A DNA stretch of 64,000 nt. Source: Bisgaard Taxon 45. GTDB taxonomy: Bacteria; Pseudomonadota; Gammaproteobacteria; Enterobacterales; Pasteurellaceae. The notes beneath the pieces were generated by a model. The model had not been told where the DNA came from. It saw nothing but the letters and a program-made list of their open reading frames with translations, and ran no database searches. The stretch lies in NCBI GenBank assembly GCA_030783905.1, contig JAQAHH010000006.1, positions 310,001 to 374,000 on the forward strand, given 5' to 3'. The translations under genes and the position numbers were made by a program. The number at the start of each line of letters is the position of its first letter. The first letter of the stretch is position 1. Positions 1 to 9,191 of the stretch are shown here, piece after piece.

Positions 1-1200
1 ATTCTCAGAGGTGTTATATAACAAGGTGAAATTCAATGGATGACTCTTATCAAAGCCCGCTTCTTTTAACAATGCCATGGCTTGTTTATTACGCTCAGCT
101 TGCGGGAGTGCCACCCAGTCTGGTTTCTGAATCTTTTCGCCACCATTAATATAAGGTGGTGTAAAGCTATAAGCCGGTACTTGCCCTTGGGCGGTGACTT
201 TCTGTGTAATGATGTCGCGATCAAGCGCCATCACAAGCGCTTTTCTAACGCGGACATCATCAAATGGTGGTTTTTTATTGTTAATTTCATACAGATACGT
301 ACAGAGTGATGCGGGGGTGTAAACTTCATTTGGGTATTCTTGTTTCAGTTTACTAAATAGCTCGACTGGTAATGCGTGGTTAGTGATATCTAAATCACCT
401 GCACGATAACGTGCTACATCGGTATTTTCTGATTCAATTGGGTAGAGTGTCACGTTGGTGAGGACGGTTTTGGCATGATCCCAATAATGTGGGTTAGGAA
501 CTAATTCTAATTTTTCATTAATTGTCCAATTTTTAACAGTGAAGGCACCGTTACCAACGATATGTTTCACATCTGTCCATTTATCACCGAATTGTTCAAC
601 CAATTTTTTATTGACGGGTGCGAGGACGTAATGCTCACTCAATTTATCTGCGTAAGGTACGCTCGCCGATAAGGTCAATTCTAAAGTATGTGGGTCGAGT
701 GCTTTCACACCAAGTTCGGTAACGGGTTTTTTACCTGCCACGACGTCTTCCGCATTCAGTAATTTGAGGTATTTTAAGTAGCTTGAATAAGGCGATGCGG
801 TGTTTGGATCGGCTAAACGTTGGAAAGAGAAAACGAAATCTTCAGCAGTGACAGGTTCACCATTAGACCATTTGGCTTCTGGACGAAGATAGAATGTCCA
901 TTTTTTAAAATCTGGGCTGTGTTCCCATTTGATCGCTGCCCCTGGCAGAATATGCCCTTCTGCATCAGAAATAACAAGGGTTTCAAATAATTGACGAGAG
1001 GTAAAACTTTCTGGCATGCCTTCAATTTTATGGGGATCTAATGAAGCGGGATTGGAACCAATATTCCAACGGAGTACTTGTTTAGCGGCTAATTCTGTGC
1101 CAGCAGGCACCTCTGCCGCAAAAGTGGTTTGTGTAGCAAAGAGCGCAAAGATACTCGCTAATGCCACATGAAGTCCTGTTTTTTTCATTGTGTTTGTCAT
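1..1200 (-). CDS. oppA: Oligopeptide ABC transporter periplasmic substrate-binding protein (partial, C-terminus outside window)
   Basis: The minus strand is open for exactly 400 codons from ATG at 1200 to the window edge, so the C-terminus is missing. The product begins with a lysine-containing signal peptide (MTNTMKKTG, hydrophobic stretch, cleavage near TTFAAE), followed by a solute-binding family 5 N-terminal region: LRWNIGSNPASLDPHKIEG, then SFTSRQLFETL and LRPEAKWSNGEPVTAEDF. OppA binds peptides in the periplasm and delivers them to an OppBCDF membrane transporter, expected to lie further left. The RBS AAAAAGGGAAAACT supports the start at 1200; an in-frame Met at 1188 is the alternative. 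Family assignment is firm; peptide specificity is inferred. Confidence 0.93.
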   Translation of the reverse strand, partial: MTNTMKKTGLHVALASIFALFATQTTFAAEVPAGTELAAKQVLRWNIGSNPASLDPHKIEGMPESFTSRQLFETLVISDAEGHILPGAAIKWEHSPDFKKWTFYLRPEAKWSNGEPVTAEDFVFSFQRLADPNTASPYSSYLKYLKLLNAEDVVAGKKPVTELGVKALDPHTLELTLSASVPYADKLSEHYVLAPVNKKLVEQFGDKWTDVKHIVGNGAFTVKNWTINEKLELVPNPHYWDHAKTVLTNVTLYPIESENTDVARYRAGDLDITNHALPVELFSKLKQEYPNEVYTPASLCTYLYEINNKKPPFDDVRVRKALVMALDRDIITQKVTAQGQVPAYSFTPPYINGGEKIQKPDWVALPQAERNKQAMALLKEAGFDKSHPLNFTLLYNTSEN

Positions 1201-1487
1201 AGTTTTCCCTTTTTTATGAGTAAAAAGAAATTGTATTAATAAAGCAAAAAAATCAGACTGTAAAGTGCGGAACGTGTTATTTGTGAGCTATTTCTGATAA
1301 AATTTAAATCAATGTGCGCTTTTTCCCTGTTGTCTTGTGTTTTTACTACTTTTTATTAACAATTTGACATAACACATTTTATCGAAAGCGAAGAAACTCC
1401 TTTTTCTTATACTTTCTGATAAGGTTCATGTAAAAAGTAATAATTTCCTTTGACTATTTTGTTCTCAAACGGTAATATTCACGCCCT
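1201..1487. promoter_or_regulatory. Divergent intergenic region between oppA and yceD
   Basis: This 287-base A+T-rich gap carries the upstream signals of both divergent genes. An 8-of-9 uptake-signal match (AAGTGCGGA) lies near 1256. No RNA gene or coding remnant was recognised. Confidence 0.6.
1450..1478 (+). promoter_or_regulatory. Sigma-70 promoter of yceD-rpmF-plsX
   Basis: TTGACT at 1450-1455 and TAATAT at 1473-1478 are separated by 17 bases. The predicted start point, near 1485, is only about 3 bases before the yceD ATG at 1488, so a transcript from this promoter would be almost leaderless. Confidence 0.6.
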
Positions 1488-2012
1488 ATGCAAAAGGTAA
1501 AATTACCCCTAACTGTTGACCCAGTCAAAGATGCGCAGCGACGCTTAGATTATGATGGCTATTATGCTATTAATCAGTTGCAACGCCTTAATGAGTCAGT
1601 AAGTAAAGTGCTCAGCGATGCACAGGTTAGATTATCGTTTTTCATTGATCCACAAAAATTAGTGGTCATGAAAGGGCAAGCAAGTGTCGAGGTAGAATTA
1701 GTCTGCCAACGTTGCGAAAAGCCTTTCGTGCAAACTATTGATTGTACTTTCTGTTACAGTCCAGTGGCTAATTTGGATCAAGCCGATGTATTGCCCGAAA
1801 TTTATGAACCGATCGAATTTAATGCGTTTGGTGAAATAGATTTAGTTGGTGCGATTGAAGATGAATTAATTTTAAGTCTGCCAATTGTGCCAATGCATTC
1901 ATCTGAACACTGTGAAGTGTCCGTGGCTGAACAGGTTTTTGGCGAATTGCCCGAAGCGCTGGCAAAAAAACCGAACCCGTTCGCTGTATTAGCTAGTTTA
2001 AAGCAAAAGTAA
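1488..2012 (+). CDS. yceD: YceD/DUF177 protein, 23S rRNA accumulation factor
   Basis: The 174-residue product matches the YceD family over its whole length. It starts MQKVKLPLT, has two Cys pairs (C73-x2-C76 in VCQRCEKPF and C86-x2-C89), the conserved block [14 protein letters not shown], and ends [12 protein letters not shown]. YceD homologues are needed for normal 23S rRNA accumulation and are nearly always encoded just before rpmF, as here. No Shine-Dalgarno is visible before the ATG (GGTAATATTCACGCCCT), which fits the promoter lying immediately upstream. The start is supported by conservation of the N-terminal sequence in E. coli YceD. Confidence 0.95.
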   Translation: MQKVKLPLTVDPVKDAQRRLDYDGYYAINQLQRLNESVSKVLSDAQVRLSFFIDPQKLVVMKGQASVEVELVCQRCEKPFVQTIDCTFCYSPVANLDQADVLPEIYEPIEFNAFGEIDLVGAIEDELILSLPIVPMHSSEHCEVSVAEQVFGELPEALAKKPNPFAVLASLKQK

Positions 2013-2029
2013 ATTTAGGAGTATAGCCA

Positions 2030-2200
2030 ATGGCTGTTCAACAAAACAAAAAATCTCGTTCACGTCGTGATATGCGTCGTTCACATGATGCATTAACTAC
2101 CGCAGCAGTATCAGTTGATAAAGCAAGCGGTGAAACGCATTTACGTCACCATGTAACTGCTGATGGTTACTATCGTGGTCGTAAAGTGATTAACAAATAA
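2030..2200 (+). CDS. rpmF: 50S ribosomal protein L32
   Basis: This small gene encodes 56 residues, starting [20 protein letters not shown] and ending [11 protein letters not shown], typical of L32 in gammaproteobacteria (about 57 residues). It begins 17 bases after yceD with the RBS TTTAGGAG. It is a structural protein of the large ribosomal subunit. The order yceD-rpmF-plsX is conserved and couples ribosome and membrane-lipid synthesis genes in one transcript. Confidence 0.97.
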
Positions 2201-2229
2201 TTTCTAGTTTATTTAGAAAAGGTAATCAC

Positions 2230-3249
2230 TTGAGTCGTCTAACCCTTGCGTTAGATGTGATGGGCGGGGACATTGGTCCCCGTATTACTATCCCCGCATC
2301 CCTCACTGCGTTGGAAAAAGATCCAATGCTTTCCTTATTATTGTTTGGCGATAGCCAGCAAATCCTTCCCTTACTTGAAAATGTTCCGACGACAATGAAA
2401 TCACGTCTGACAGTCTGTCATTGTTCACGTACGATTGATAATGAGCATGGCATTTCCTATGCGTTACGCCATAGTAAAGGCACCTCGATGCGTTTAGCAA
2501 TTGAAGCGGTACAAAAAGGGGAGGCGCAAGGGTGTGTCAGTGCGGGCAATACCGCTGCACTCATGGGATTGTCGAAAATTTTATTGCAACCTTTGAAAGG
2601 GATTGAGCGCCCAGCATTGATTTCCGTGATTCCTACTGTTGATGGGGGAAAAAGTGTGATGCTTGATTTGGGTGCCAATATTGATTGTGACGCGGAAAAC
2701 TTGTATCAATTTGCATTAATGGGCAGTATTTTTGCTGAAAATACCTTAAACTTAGTCTATCCTAGAATCGCCTTACTGAATATTGGTAGTGAGGATATAA
2801 AAGGGCATAAATCTATTCGTGATGCAGCGATGTTATTAGAAAAGGATCCGACCTTGAATTATATAGGATTCATTGAAGGTAATTTTTTATTAAATGGTCA
2901 AGCCGATGTGATTGTCAGTGATGGTTTTGCGGGAAATGTTGCCTTGAAAACCCTTGAAGGTGCTGCCAAAAATGTGATTGCTTTGATTAAAGGTAAATCA
3001 AAAAATAGTTTATTAAAACCGCTCTTTTCCTGGTTATTGACACGTATCTTTAAAGAGAGTTATCAACGTTTAAAACGGATTAATCCAGATGAATACAATG
3101 GGGCCTCTTTAATTGGATTAACCGCGGTGGTAGTAAAAAGCCATGGTAGTGCAAATAGCGATGCGTTTGCCTATGCGATTGCGGATGCAGCATTTCAAAC
3201 TCGGCAACAAATTCCAAACAAAATTCTGGCTGGTTTAGAAAAATACTAG
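2230..3249 (+). CDS. plsX: Phosphate acyltransferase PlsX
   Basis: The 339-residue product has the PlsX N-terminus LALDVMGGDIGP, the block CVSAGNTAALMG and the LDLGANIDC motif. PlsX converts acyl-ACP plus phosphate to acyl-phosphate, the donor for PlsY in glycerol-3-phosphate acylation. The start is TTG at 2230, preceded by AAAAGGTAATCAC; an ATG inside the frame (DVMGGD) would cut off the conserved N-terminus. Length is close to E. coli PlsX (356). It lies 29 bases after rpmF. Confidence 0.95.
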   Translation: MSRLTLALDVMGGDIGPRITIPASLTALEKDPMLSLLLFGDSQQILPLLENVPTTMKSRLTVCHCSRTIDNEHGISYALRHSKGTSMRLAIEAVQKGEAQGCVSAGNTAALMGLSKILLQPLKGIERPALISVIPTVDGGKSVMLDLGANIDCDAENLYQFALMGSIFAENTLNLVYPRIALLNIGSEDIKGHKSIRDAAMLLEKDPTLNYIGFIEGNFLLNGQADVIVSDGFAGNVALKTLEGAAKNVIALIKGKSKNSLLKPLFSWLLTRIFKESYQRLKRINPDEYNGASLIGLTAVVVKSHGSANSDAFAYAIADAAFQTRQQIPNKILAGLEKY

Positions 3250-3327
3250 CTATATCAATGTGAAAAAATAATAGGTTAGAGCAACTTCAATTAGCCCACT
3301 TGGCTACGATTTTTAACGAGATTTCTT

Positions 3328-4281
3328 ATGTATAGTAAAATCTTATCCACCGGGAGTTATTTACCCAAACAGATCCGTACGAATGCCGATTTAGAAAAAA
3401 TGGTAGACACCTCTGATGAATGGATTTCGGAACGTACAGGTATTAAAGAACGTCGTATTGCAGAGGCAAGCGAAACAGTGGCAACGATGGGATTTGAAGC
3501 TGCCCAAAACTGCTTAGCGGTATCCCCTATGGATGTCAATGATATTGATTTGATTATCGTTGCGACGACTAGCGCCACACACGCCTTTCCAAGTACCGCA
3601 TGCCAAATTCAAAAAATGCTTGGCATAAAAGATGCGATTGCTTTTGATGTGGCAGCGGCATGTTCAGGCTTTGTTTATGCATTAACAGTCGCTGATCAAT
3701 TTATTCGTACAGGAAAAGTGAAAAAGGCTTTAGTCATTGGGGCGGATCTTTTTTCACGCGCGTTAAATCCCGAAGATCGTGGTACGATTATTTTATTTGG
3801 TGATGGTGCAGGTGCGGTGATTTTAGAAGCCAGTGAGCAAGCTGGGATTCTTTCAACGCATTTGCATGCCACAGGCGACAATGCGGACGTGTTAACCTTA
3901 GCTAATCAGGCGCGTGGTGTGGAATCAGCTCCCGCCTATTTAGAAATGCAAGGTAATGCCACCTTTAAAATTGCAGTACGTGAATTAGCTAATGTGGTGG
4001 AAGAAACCTTAGCTGCCAATCAATTAGATAAAAAAGATATTGATTGGTTAGTGCCTCATCAGGCGAATTTACGGATTATTTCCGCCACGGCGAAAAAATT
4101 AGATCTGGATATGTCACAAGTGGTGGTGACACTTGATCGTCATGGGAATACCTCAGCCGGTAGTATCCCGAGTGCGCTAGATGAGGCTGTACGTGATGGA
4201 CGTATTCAGCGCGGACAATTGTTGTTATTAGAGGCATTCGGTGGTGGTCTGACTTGGGGATCGGCGTTAGTTAGGTTTTAA
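3328..4281 (+). CDS. fabH: 3-oxoacyl-ACP synthase III (KAS III)
   Basis: The product is 317 residues, the usual FabH length. The catalytic triad is visible at the E. coli positions: Cys112 in [11 protein letters not shown], His244 in VPHQANLRI and Asn274 in RHGNTSAGS. The enzyme condenses acetyl-CoA with malonyl-ACP to start fatty-acid synthesis in the cytoplasm. It follows plsX by 78 bases and precedes fabD, so a shared transcript is likely. Confidence 0.96.
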   Translation: MYSKILSTGSYLPKQIRTNADLEKMVDTSDEWISERTGIKERRIAEASETVATMGFEAAQNCLAVSPMDVNDIDLIIVATTSATHAFPSTACQIQKMLGIKDAIAFDVAAACSGFVYALTVADQFIRTGKVKKALVIGADLFSRALNPEDRGTIILFGDGAGAVILEASEQAGILSTHLHATGDNADVLTLANQARGVESAPAYLEMQGNATFKIAVRELANVVEETLAANQLDKKDIDWLVPHQANLRIISATAKKLDLDMSQVVVTLDRHGNTSAGSIPSALDEAVRDGRIQRGQLLLLEAFGGGLTWGSALVRF

Positions 4282-4343
4282 TAATCTTGATTGACTTTAA
4301 TGTGCGGTCAGTTTTCAGTATTTTTAAAAATAAGGAAAATAAC

Positions 4344-5282
4344 ATGAAAAAATTTGCAATGGTTTTTCCAGGGCAAGGCTCTCAAGCGGTGGGGATGTTA
4401 GCGGAATTAGCCACAGAATATCCTGTAGTAGAAGAAACGTTTAACCAAGCTTCAGAGGTATTGGGCTATGATTTGTGGCAGCTTGTTCAACAGGGACCTG
4501 CGGAAGAGCTGAATAAAACGTGGCAAACACAGCCTGCATTGTTAGCTGCCTCTGTTGCGATTTATCGTGTCTGGCAAGCGAAATTCCCTCATTACACGCC
4601 AGATGTGATGGCAGGACATAGTTTAGGTGAATATTCTGCTTTAGTTTGTGCCGGTGCGCTTGATTTCCAAGATGCGATCAAATTAGTGGAATTGCGTGGT
4701 AAATTAATGCAACAAGCGGTACCAGAGGGGACAGGCGCAATGTATGCCATTATTGGGTTAGATAATGAAGCGATCATCAAGGCTTGTGCAGATTCAGCCC
4801 AAGGCGAAGTAGTCTCAGCAGTGAATTTTAACTCGCCAGGTCAAGTGGTGATCGCGGGGGCAAAAGACGCGGTTGAACGTGCTGCTGTTGCTTGTAAAGA
4901 AGCTGGGGCAAAACGCGCCTTACCTTTAGCGGTAAGTGTGCCTTCACACTGCGCGTTAATGAAACCCGCAGCGGATCAATTAGCCGTCTCTTTAGATAAT
5001 ATTGCGATAAGAATGCCTGCGACACCCGTGATTAATAATGTAGATGTCGCAAGTGAAACGGAAAACAGTGCAATTCGTGCGGCACTTGTTCGTCAATTGT
5101 ATAGTCCAGTGCGTTGGACAGAAACGGTGGAACGTATGGCAAAAGGTGGCGTTCAGGTTTTAGTTGAAATCGGTCCAAACAAAGTCTTAACAGGCTTAAC
5201 GAAACGTATCGTTGCCGATTTACAAGCGGCCGCCGTCAATGATCTCGCATCATTAAACGCTATTGAAGAATTATTAGCTTAA
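4344..5282 (+). CDS. fabD: Malonyl-CoA:ACP transacylase
   Basis: The product is 312 residues from ATG at 4344 (RBS TAAGGAAA). The FabD N-terminus MKKFAMVFPGQGSQAVGM is visible, the nucleophile is Ser93 in GHSLGEYSA, and the catalytic His lies in VPSHCALM. It moves malonyl from CoA to ACP for chain elongation. The frame is open upstream to 4287, but those residues are not FabD-like and have no RBS. A near-match to the uptake signal (8 of 9) lies at about 4300, in the gap after fabH. Confidence 0.95.
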   Translation: MKKFAMVFPGQGSQAVGMLAELATEYPVVEETFNQASEVLGYDLWQLVQQGPAEELNKTWQTQPALLAASVAIYRVWQAKFPHYTPDVMAGHSLGEYSALVCAGALDFQDAIKLVELRGKLMQQAVPEGTGAMYAIIGLDNEAIIKACADSAQGEVVSAVNFNSPGQVVIAGAKDAVERAAVACKEAGAKRALPLAVSVPSHCALMKPAADQLAVSLDNIAIRMPATPVINNVDVASETENSAIRAALVRQLYSPVRWTETVERMAKGGVQVLVEIGPNKVLTGLTKRIVADLQAAAVNDLASLNAIEELLA

Positions 5283-5305
5283 CTCATGAAAAAAGGGGAA
5301 ATTCA

Positions 5306-6034
5306 ATGCAGGGTAAAATTGCATTAGTAACAGGTGCAACGCGTGGTATTGGTCGTGCGATTGCAGAAGAATTAAGTGCAAAAGGGGCATTTGTTATCGG
5401 GACAGCAACGTCTGAAAAAGGTGCAGAAAGTATTTCTGCCTATTTAGGTGAAAAAGGTAAAGGCCTTGTACTGAATGTGTCCGATCTTGCCTCAATTGAA
5501 GCGACATTAGAACAAATTAAAACAGAGTTTGGTGACATTGATATTTTAGTGAATAATGCGGGAATTACACGTGATAATCTTTTAATGCGCATGAAGGACG
5601 AAGAATGGTTTGATATCATGCAAACCAACTTAACCTCGGTGTATCATTTATCCAAAGCCATGTTGCGTTCGATGATGAAAAAGCGTTTTGGACGGATTAT
5701 TACTATTGGTTCGGTAGTCGGCTCAATGGGCAACCCGGGTCAAACCAACTATTGTGCTGCAAAAGCAGGTTTAATTGGTTTTAGTAAAGCACTCGCCAAA
5801 GAAGTCGCTTCACGTGGTATTACCGTGAATGTGGTGGCACCGGGTTTTATTGCAACCGATATGACCGAAGTGCTAACCGAAGAGCAAAAAGCGGGCATTT
5901 TATCGCAAGTTCCAGCGGGGCGTTTAGGGGATCCAAAAGACATTGCTAAAGCGGTGGCCTTTTTAGCGTCGGATGATGCAGGATATATTACTGGCACCAC
6001 ATTACATGTGAATGGTGGGATGTATACCAACTAA
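5306..6034 (+). CDS. fabG: 3-oxoacyl-ACP reductase
   Basis: This 242-residue short-chain dehydrogenase has the NADPH-binding motif TGATRGIG (residues 9-16), NNAG at 83-86, and the catalytic Ser136, Tyr149 and Lys153 (NYCAAK). The C-terminus ends in the FabG-type LHVNGGMYTN. It carries out the first reduction of each fatty-acid elongation cycle. It starts 23 bases after fabD with the RBS AAAAGGGGAAA. Confidence 0.96.
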   Translation: MQGKIALVTGATRGIGRAIAEELSAKGAFVIGTATSEKGAESISAYLGEKGKGLVLNVSDLASIEATLEQIKTEFGDIDILVNNAGITRDNLLMRMKDEEWFDIMQTNLTSVYHLSKAMLRSMMKKRFGRIITIGSVVGSMGNPGQTNYCAAKAGLIGFSKALAKEVASRGITVNVVAPGFIATDMTEVLTEEQKAGILSQVPAGRLGDPKDIAKAVAFLASDDAGYITGTTLHVNGGMYTN

Positions 6035-6294
6035 TAGTCATAAAGCAATTACAGATTTTAGGGGATAAAAGCATAGCCAAATATTTTGCTTAATGTTAAA
6101 ATCCCTTTCGCATGTAACTTGGTTACGCCACTTTAAGCGTATATGAAGTAACGTAACTATATTTTCACTGTATGTGTTTTTTGGAAAATGCTTTTAAGGT
6201 TTGACCACCGACAAAAATCATTGTAACTTTACAAAAAATATATACACTACTAACTCGTCGCAGTGAGCGAAAAACTAAACATAGGAAGAAACAA
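6035..6294 (+). promoter_or_regulatory. Intergenic region and candidate acpP promoter
   Basis: The 260-base gap before acpP holds a plausible sigma-70 promoter: TTGTAA at 6221-6226, then 16 bases, then TACACT at 6243-6248. A separate promoter for the very abundant ACP is expected. The RBS AGGAAGAAAC is at about 6282-6291. No other structure is clear. Confidence 0.4.
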
Positions 6295-6525
6295 ATGAGC
6301 ATTGAAGAACGCGTAAAAAAAATCATCGTTGAACAATTAGGCGTTAAAGAAGACGAAGTTAAACCTGAAGCGTCTTTCGTTGAAGATTTAGGTGCGGATT
6401 CTTTAGATACTGTTGAATTAGTCATGGCTTTAGAAGAAGAGTTCGATATTGAAATTCCAGATGAAGAAGCTGAAAAAATCACAACAGTTCAATCTGCGAT
6501 TGATTACGTTCAAAACAATCAATAA
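6295..6525 (+). CDS. acpP: Acyl carrier protein
   Basis: The product is 76 residues, acidic, starting [17 protein letters not shown]. Ser36 in [10 protein letters not shown] is the site of 4'-phosphopantetheine attachment. It carries growing acyl chains for FabD, FabH and FabG, encoded upstream, and donates to PlsX. A strong terminator follows. In E. coli fabF comes next; here it does not. Confidence 0.98.
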   Translation: MSIEERVKKIIVEQLGVKEDEVKPEASFVEDLGADSLDTVELVMALEEEFDIEIPDEEAEKITTVQSAIDYVQNNQ

Positions 6526-6530
6526 TTCGT

Positions 6531-6564
6531 ATTTAGGCGGTGTTACCACCGCCTAAATTTTTTT
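6531..6564 (+). terminator. Rho-independent terminator after acpP
   Basis: ATTTAGGCGGT and ACCACCGCCTAAAT form a G+C-rich hairpin followed by a run of T (TTTTTTT). It closes the fatty-acid gene cluster. Confidence 0.9.
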
Positions 6565-6653
6565 GCCTCCCCCCCAAGTTATCCCTTTTCTGATTCTTTC
6601 TTTTCCGACTATTTCGTTTCTTTTTTATTCTTTTTTTCTGCTAATTTCATTTT

Positions 6654-6667
6654 TTGATTTAAACCAA
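6654..6667 (+). promoter_or_regulatory. Candidate FNR-binding site upstream of the dcuB-like gene
   Basis: TTGAT-TTAA-ACCAA matches the FNR consensus TTGAT-N4-ATCAA at 9 of 10 specified bases. It lies about 120 bases before the transporter start. FNR activates dcuB in E. coli, so anaerobic control is a reasonable inference. Confidence 0.5.
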
Positions 6668-6783
6668 ACATTTGTTTAATTCTTATAAAAAATTACAGTA
6701 AAGGGAATGAAAACGATTGTGTGTAAAAAGAAATCAAGTATGATTGTCACTAGAATTTTTTATAACATTTTAGAGGTATCTTT

Positions 6784-8115
6784 ATGCTTTATTTAGAGTT
6801 TTTATTTTTATTAGTTGCCCTTTATTTGGGTAGCCGTTTTGGTGGGATCGGGCTTGGAGTGGTGTCTGGTATTGGTCTATTAATCGAAGTCTTTATTTTC
6901 CGTATGCCTCCCACGTCACCACCGATTGAAGTGATGTTAATCATTTTAGCGGTTGTTACTTGTGCATCCATTTTGGAAGCCGCGGGTGGCTTAAAGTTCA
7001 TGTTACAAATCGCAGAGCGAGTGTTACGTAGTAATCCAAAACGTGTCACGATTTTAGGACCTTTAGTCACTTATACGATGACCTTTATGCTCGGTACGGG
7101 TCATGCAGTTTATTCGATTATGCCTATTATTGGTGATGTGGCATTAAAAAATAAAATTCGTCCAGAACGCCCAATGGCAGCAGCCTCCGTGGCATCACAA
7201 CTTGCGATTACTTCAAGCCCAATTTCTGCGGCAGTAGTGTATTATTTGGCACAAATTGTTGCCCTACCGGGTTTTGAACATGTTACCCTATTAAGTATTA
7301 TTTCTGTGACAGTCCCTGCGACCTTAATCGGGACAATCGCCTTGTCTTTATATAGCTTACGTCGTGGTAAAGAATTAGAAGATGATCCAGAATATCAACG
7401 TCGTTTAGCTGATCCTGTTTGGCGTGACCGTATTTTAAATACGACCAGTACGTCGCTAAACGAAGCGTTGCCTCCTGCCGCAAAACACGCTGTTTATTTG
7501 TTCTTGTTAGCTTTAATTACGATTGTCATCGTCGCCATGTTCCCTGAAATTCGTACCATTGGTGAAGCGAAAAAACCGATTTCCATGTCATTAATTATTC
7601 AAATGATGATGCTCGGTTTTGGTGGGATTATTTTATTGGTAACCAAAACGAATGTACAAACTGTACCAAATGGTGTGGTATTTAAATCGGGTATGGTGGC
7701 AGCCATTGCGATCTTTGGTATTGCGTGGATGAGTGATACCTATTTCCAATATGCGATGCCGTCATTTAAGGCCGGTATTACCGAAATGGTACAAACCTAT
7801 CCATGGACCTTTGCTTTCGCTTTATTTGCCGTGTCTGTGGTGATTAATAGCCAAGCTGCGACGGCACGTATGTTGCTACCAGTGGGGATTGCGATGGGAT
7901 TACCCGCACCATTACTTGTCGGGTTAATGCCTGCGACCTATGGTTATTTCTTCATTCCAAACTATCCATCAGATATTGCGACAGTCAACTTTGATGTGAC
8001 AGGCACCACTAAAATTGGTAAATATTACTTTAACCACAGTTTTATGGTACCGGGATTAATTGGTGTGGTGACAGCATGTTGTGTGGGTTATACGTTGGCA
8101 CAGATTTTGATTTAG
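6784..8115 (+). CDS. dcuB: Anaerobic C4-dicarboxylate transporter, DcuA/DcuB family (DcuB-like)
   Basis: The 443-residue membrane protein aligns from memory with DcuB: RFGGIGLGVVSGIGL, the block VMLIILAVVTCASILEAAGG, GTGHAVYSIMPIIGDVA and IRPERPMAAASVASQ. The GTGHxVY and RPERPMA blocks are closer to DcuB than DcuA. It has about 10-12 hydrophobic segments. Family members exchange fumarate, aspartate or malate for succinate during anaerobic fumarate respiration. The RBS is TTAGAGG before ATG. It stands alone between two terminators. DcuA-like function cannot be excluded. Confidence 0.9.
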   Translation: MLYLEFLFLLVALYLGSRFGGIGLGVVSGIGLLIEVFIFRMPPTSPPIEVMLIILAVVTCASILEAAGGLKFMLQIAERVLRSNPKRVTILGPLVTYTMTFMLGTGHAVYSIMPIIGDVALKNKIRPERPMAAASVASQLAITSSPISAAVVYYLAQIVALPGFEHVTLLSIISVTVPATLIGTIALSLYSLRRGKELEDDPEYQRRLADPVWRDRILNTTSTSLNEALPPAAKHAVYLFLLALITIVIVAMFPEIRTIGEAKKPISMSLIIQMMMLGFGGIILLVTKTNVQTVPNGVVFKSGMVAAIAIFGIAWMSDTYFQYAMPSFKAGITEMVQTYPWTFAFALFAVSVVINSQAATARMLLPVGIAMGLPAPLLVGLMPATYGYFFIPNYPSDIATVNFDVTGTTKIGKYYFNHSFMVPGLIGVVTACCVGYTLAQILI

Positions 8116-8136
8116 TTTTGCTTTTCTGAGTTTAAT

Positions 8137-8175
8137 ATGCGGTCATGATACTTTTATTGACCGCATTTTTATTTT
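8137..8175 (+). terminator. Terminator after the dcuB-like gene
   Basis: ATGCGGTCA (8137-8145) pairs with TGACCGCAT (8158-8166), followed by TTTTATTTTTT. The stem resembles an inverted uptake-signal pair with the first bases changed. Confidence 0.8.
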
Positions 8176-8216
8176 TTACCAAGTAAAATGACGATTGATT
8201 TTAGTCGGGAGGTAGG

Positions 8217-9143
8217 ATGATTCAAGCAATCAACACACTGTTTAAATTGACCGCTCTTTTGTTGATTGGTGTCAGTTGGCATGTCAATGCCATTGCGGAA
8301 AATAGCGCGGAAGAAGATCTGCGCTATGAGCAAATTTTTTCGCAGGCCATCGAAGGCCCTGCGACCATTCCTTTAGCGGATCAAGCGACCTTTGCCTTAC
8401 CTGAAGGCATGATTTTTTTACCCGCCGAGGAAGCCAATCAATACATGGAATTGATCGGCAATAATCAACTTTTGGGGCGTTTGGGGATCGTCATGGCTGC
8501 AAATGACGATTCTGAATGGATGGCCGATATTTTGTTTGAAGATGTAGGCTATGTGCCTGATCAAGAGGCGCGAGAATGGGATACTGATGCGCTCTTTGCA
8601 AGCTTACAAGAAGGAGATAAAGAGCAGAATAAAATCCGTCGTGAAAAAGGTATTGCCGAAATTGAAATGGTGGCTTGGATCCAAAAACCGACTTATGATG
8701 AAAAAAATAACCGTCTGATTTGGGCGGTCGATTTAAAAGAAGTGGGACCGTACGCCAATCCAGAACTGGATAATACGGTCAATTACAATACTTATGTATT
8801 AGGTCGGGAAGGTTATATTGAAGTAGGTTTTATTACCGCTACAGATCGTATTCAAGAGGAACAACATATCGCGCAAGCGCTGTTGTCACGGATTCATTTT
8901 AATTCAGGTAAGGCGTATGCCGATTTTGACCCGAATACGGATGCCGTTTATCAACAGGGCTTAACCAGTTTAATTGGTGGTATTACTTTAGCAACAAAAT
9001 TAGGCGTGTTGGCGTTGATCAGTGCATTTATCCTGAAATTTTGGAAAATCTTCGCTATTGCGTTATTGGTAATCGGTATCGCGCTGAGAGGGTTCTTGCG
9101 TAAGAAGAACAAAAAACAAGGCAGCGACAATATCGTAGAATAA
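8217..9143 (+). CDS. DUF2167 family membrane-anchored protein
   Basis: The 308-residue product resembles the DUF2167 (COG4714) family by the early block ATFALPEGMIFLPAEEANQYME and the W/D-rich segment IQKPTYDEKNNRLIWAVDLKE. A signal peptide covers about residues 1-27 (FKLTALLLIGVSWHVNA). Two hydrophobic segments lie near the C-terminus (about 250-295), followed by a Lys-rich tail, so most of the protein should be periplasmic and anchored at the C-terminus. No function is established for the family. RBS GGGAGGTAGG. It appears monocistronic. Confidence 0.8.
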   Translation: MIQAINTLFKLTALLLIGVSWHVNAIAENSAEEDLRYEQIFSQAIEGPATIPLADQATFALPEGMIFLPAEEANQYMELIGNNQLLGRLGIVMAANDDSEWMADILFEDVGYVPDQEAREWDTDALFASLQEGDKEQNKIRREKGIAEIEMVAWIQKPTYDEKNNRLIWAVDLKEVGPYANPELDNTVNYNTYVLGREGYIEVGFITATDRIQEEQHIAQALLSRIHFNSGKAYADFDPNTDAVYQQGLTSLIGGITLATKLGVLALISAFILKFWKIFAIALLVIGIALRGFLRKKNKKQGSDNIVE

Positions 9144-9146
9144 AGA

Positions 9147-9177
9147 AAAAAGCCTCAAATTGAATGTTGAGGCTTTT
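9147..9177. terminator. Bidirectional terminator between the DUF2167 gene and rho
   Basis: AAAAAGCCTCAA and TTGAGGCTTTT form a hairpin with A/T tracts on both sides, placed between converging genes. Confidence 0.85.
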
Positions 9178-9191
9178 ACGTTATGATGAGG

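Noticed and set aside
4287-4343. N-terminal extension of fabD
   Set aside because: It would start without an RBS and adds non-conserved residues; MKKFAMVFPGQGSQ is the conserved FabD start.
6165-6482. A 105-codon Ser-rich minus-strand frame over acpP
   Set aside because: It is a shadow of acpP with biased composition and no family resemblance.
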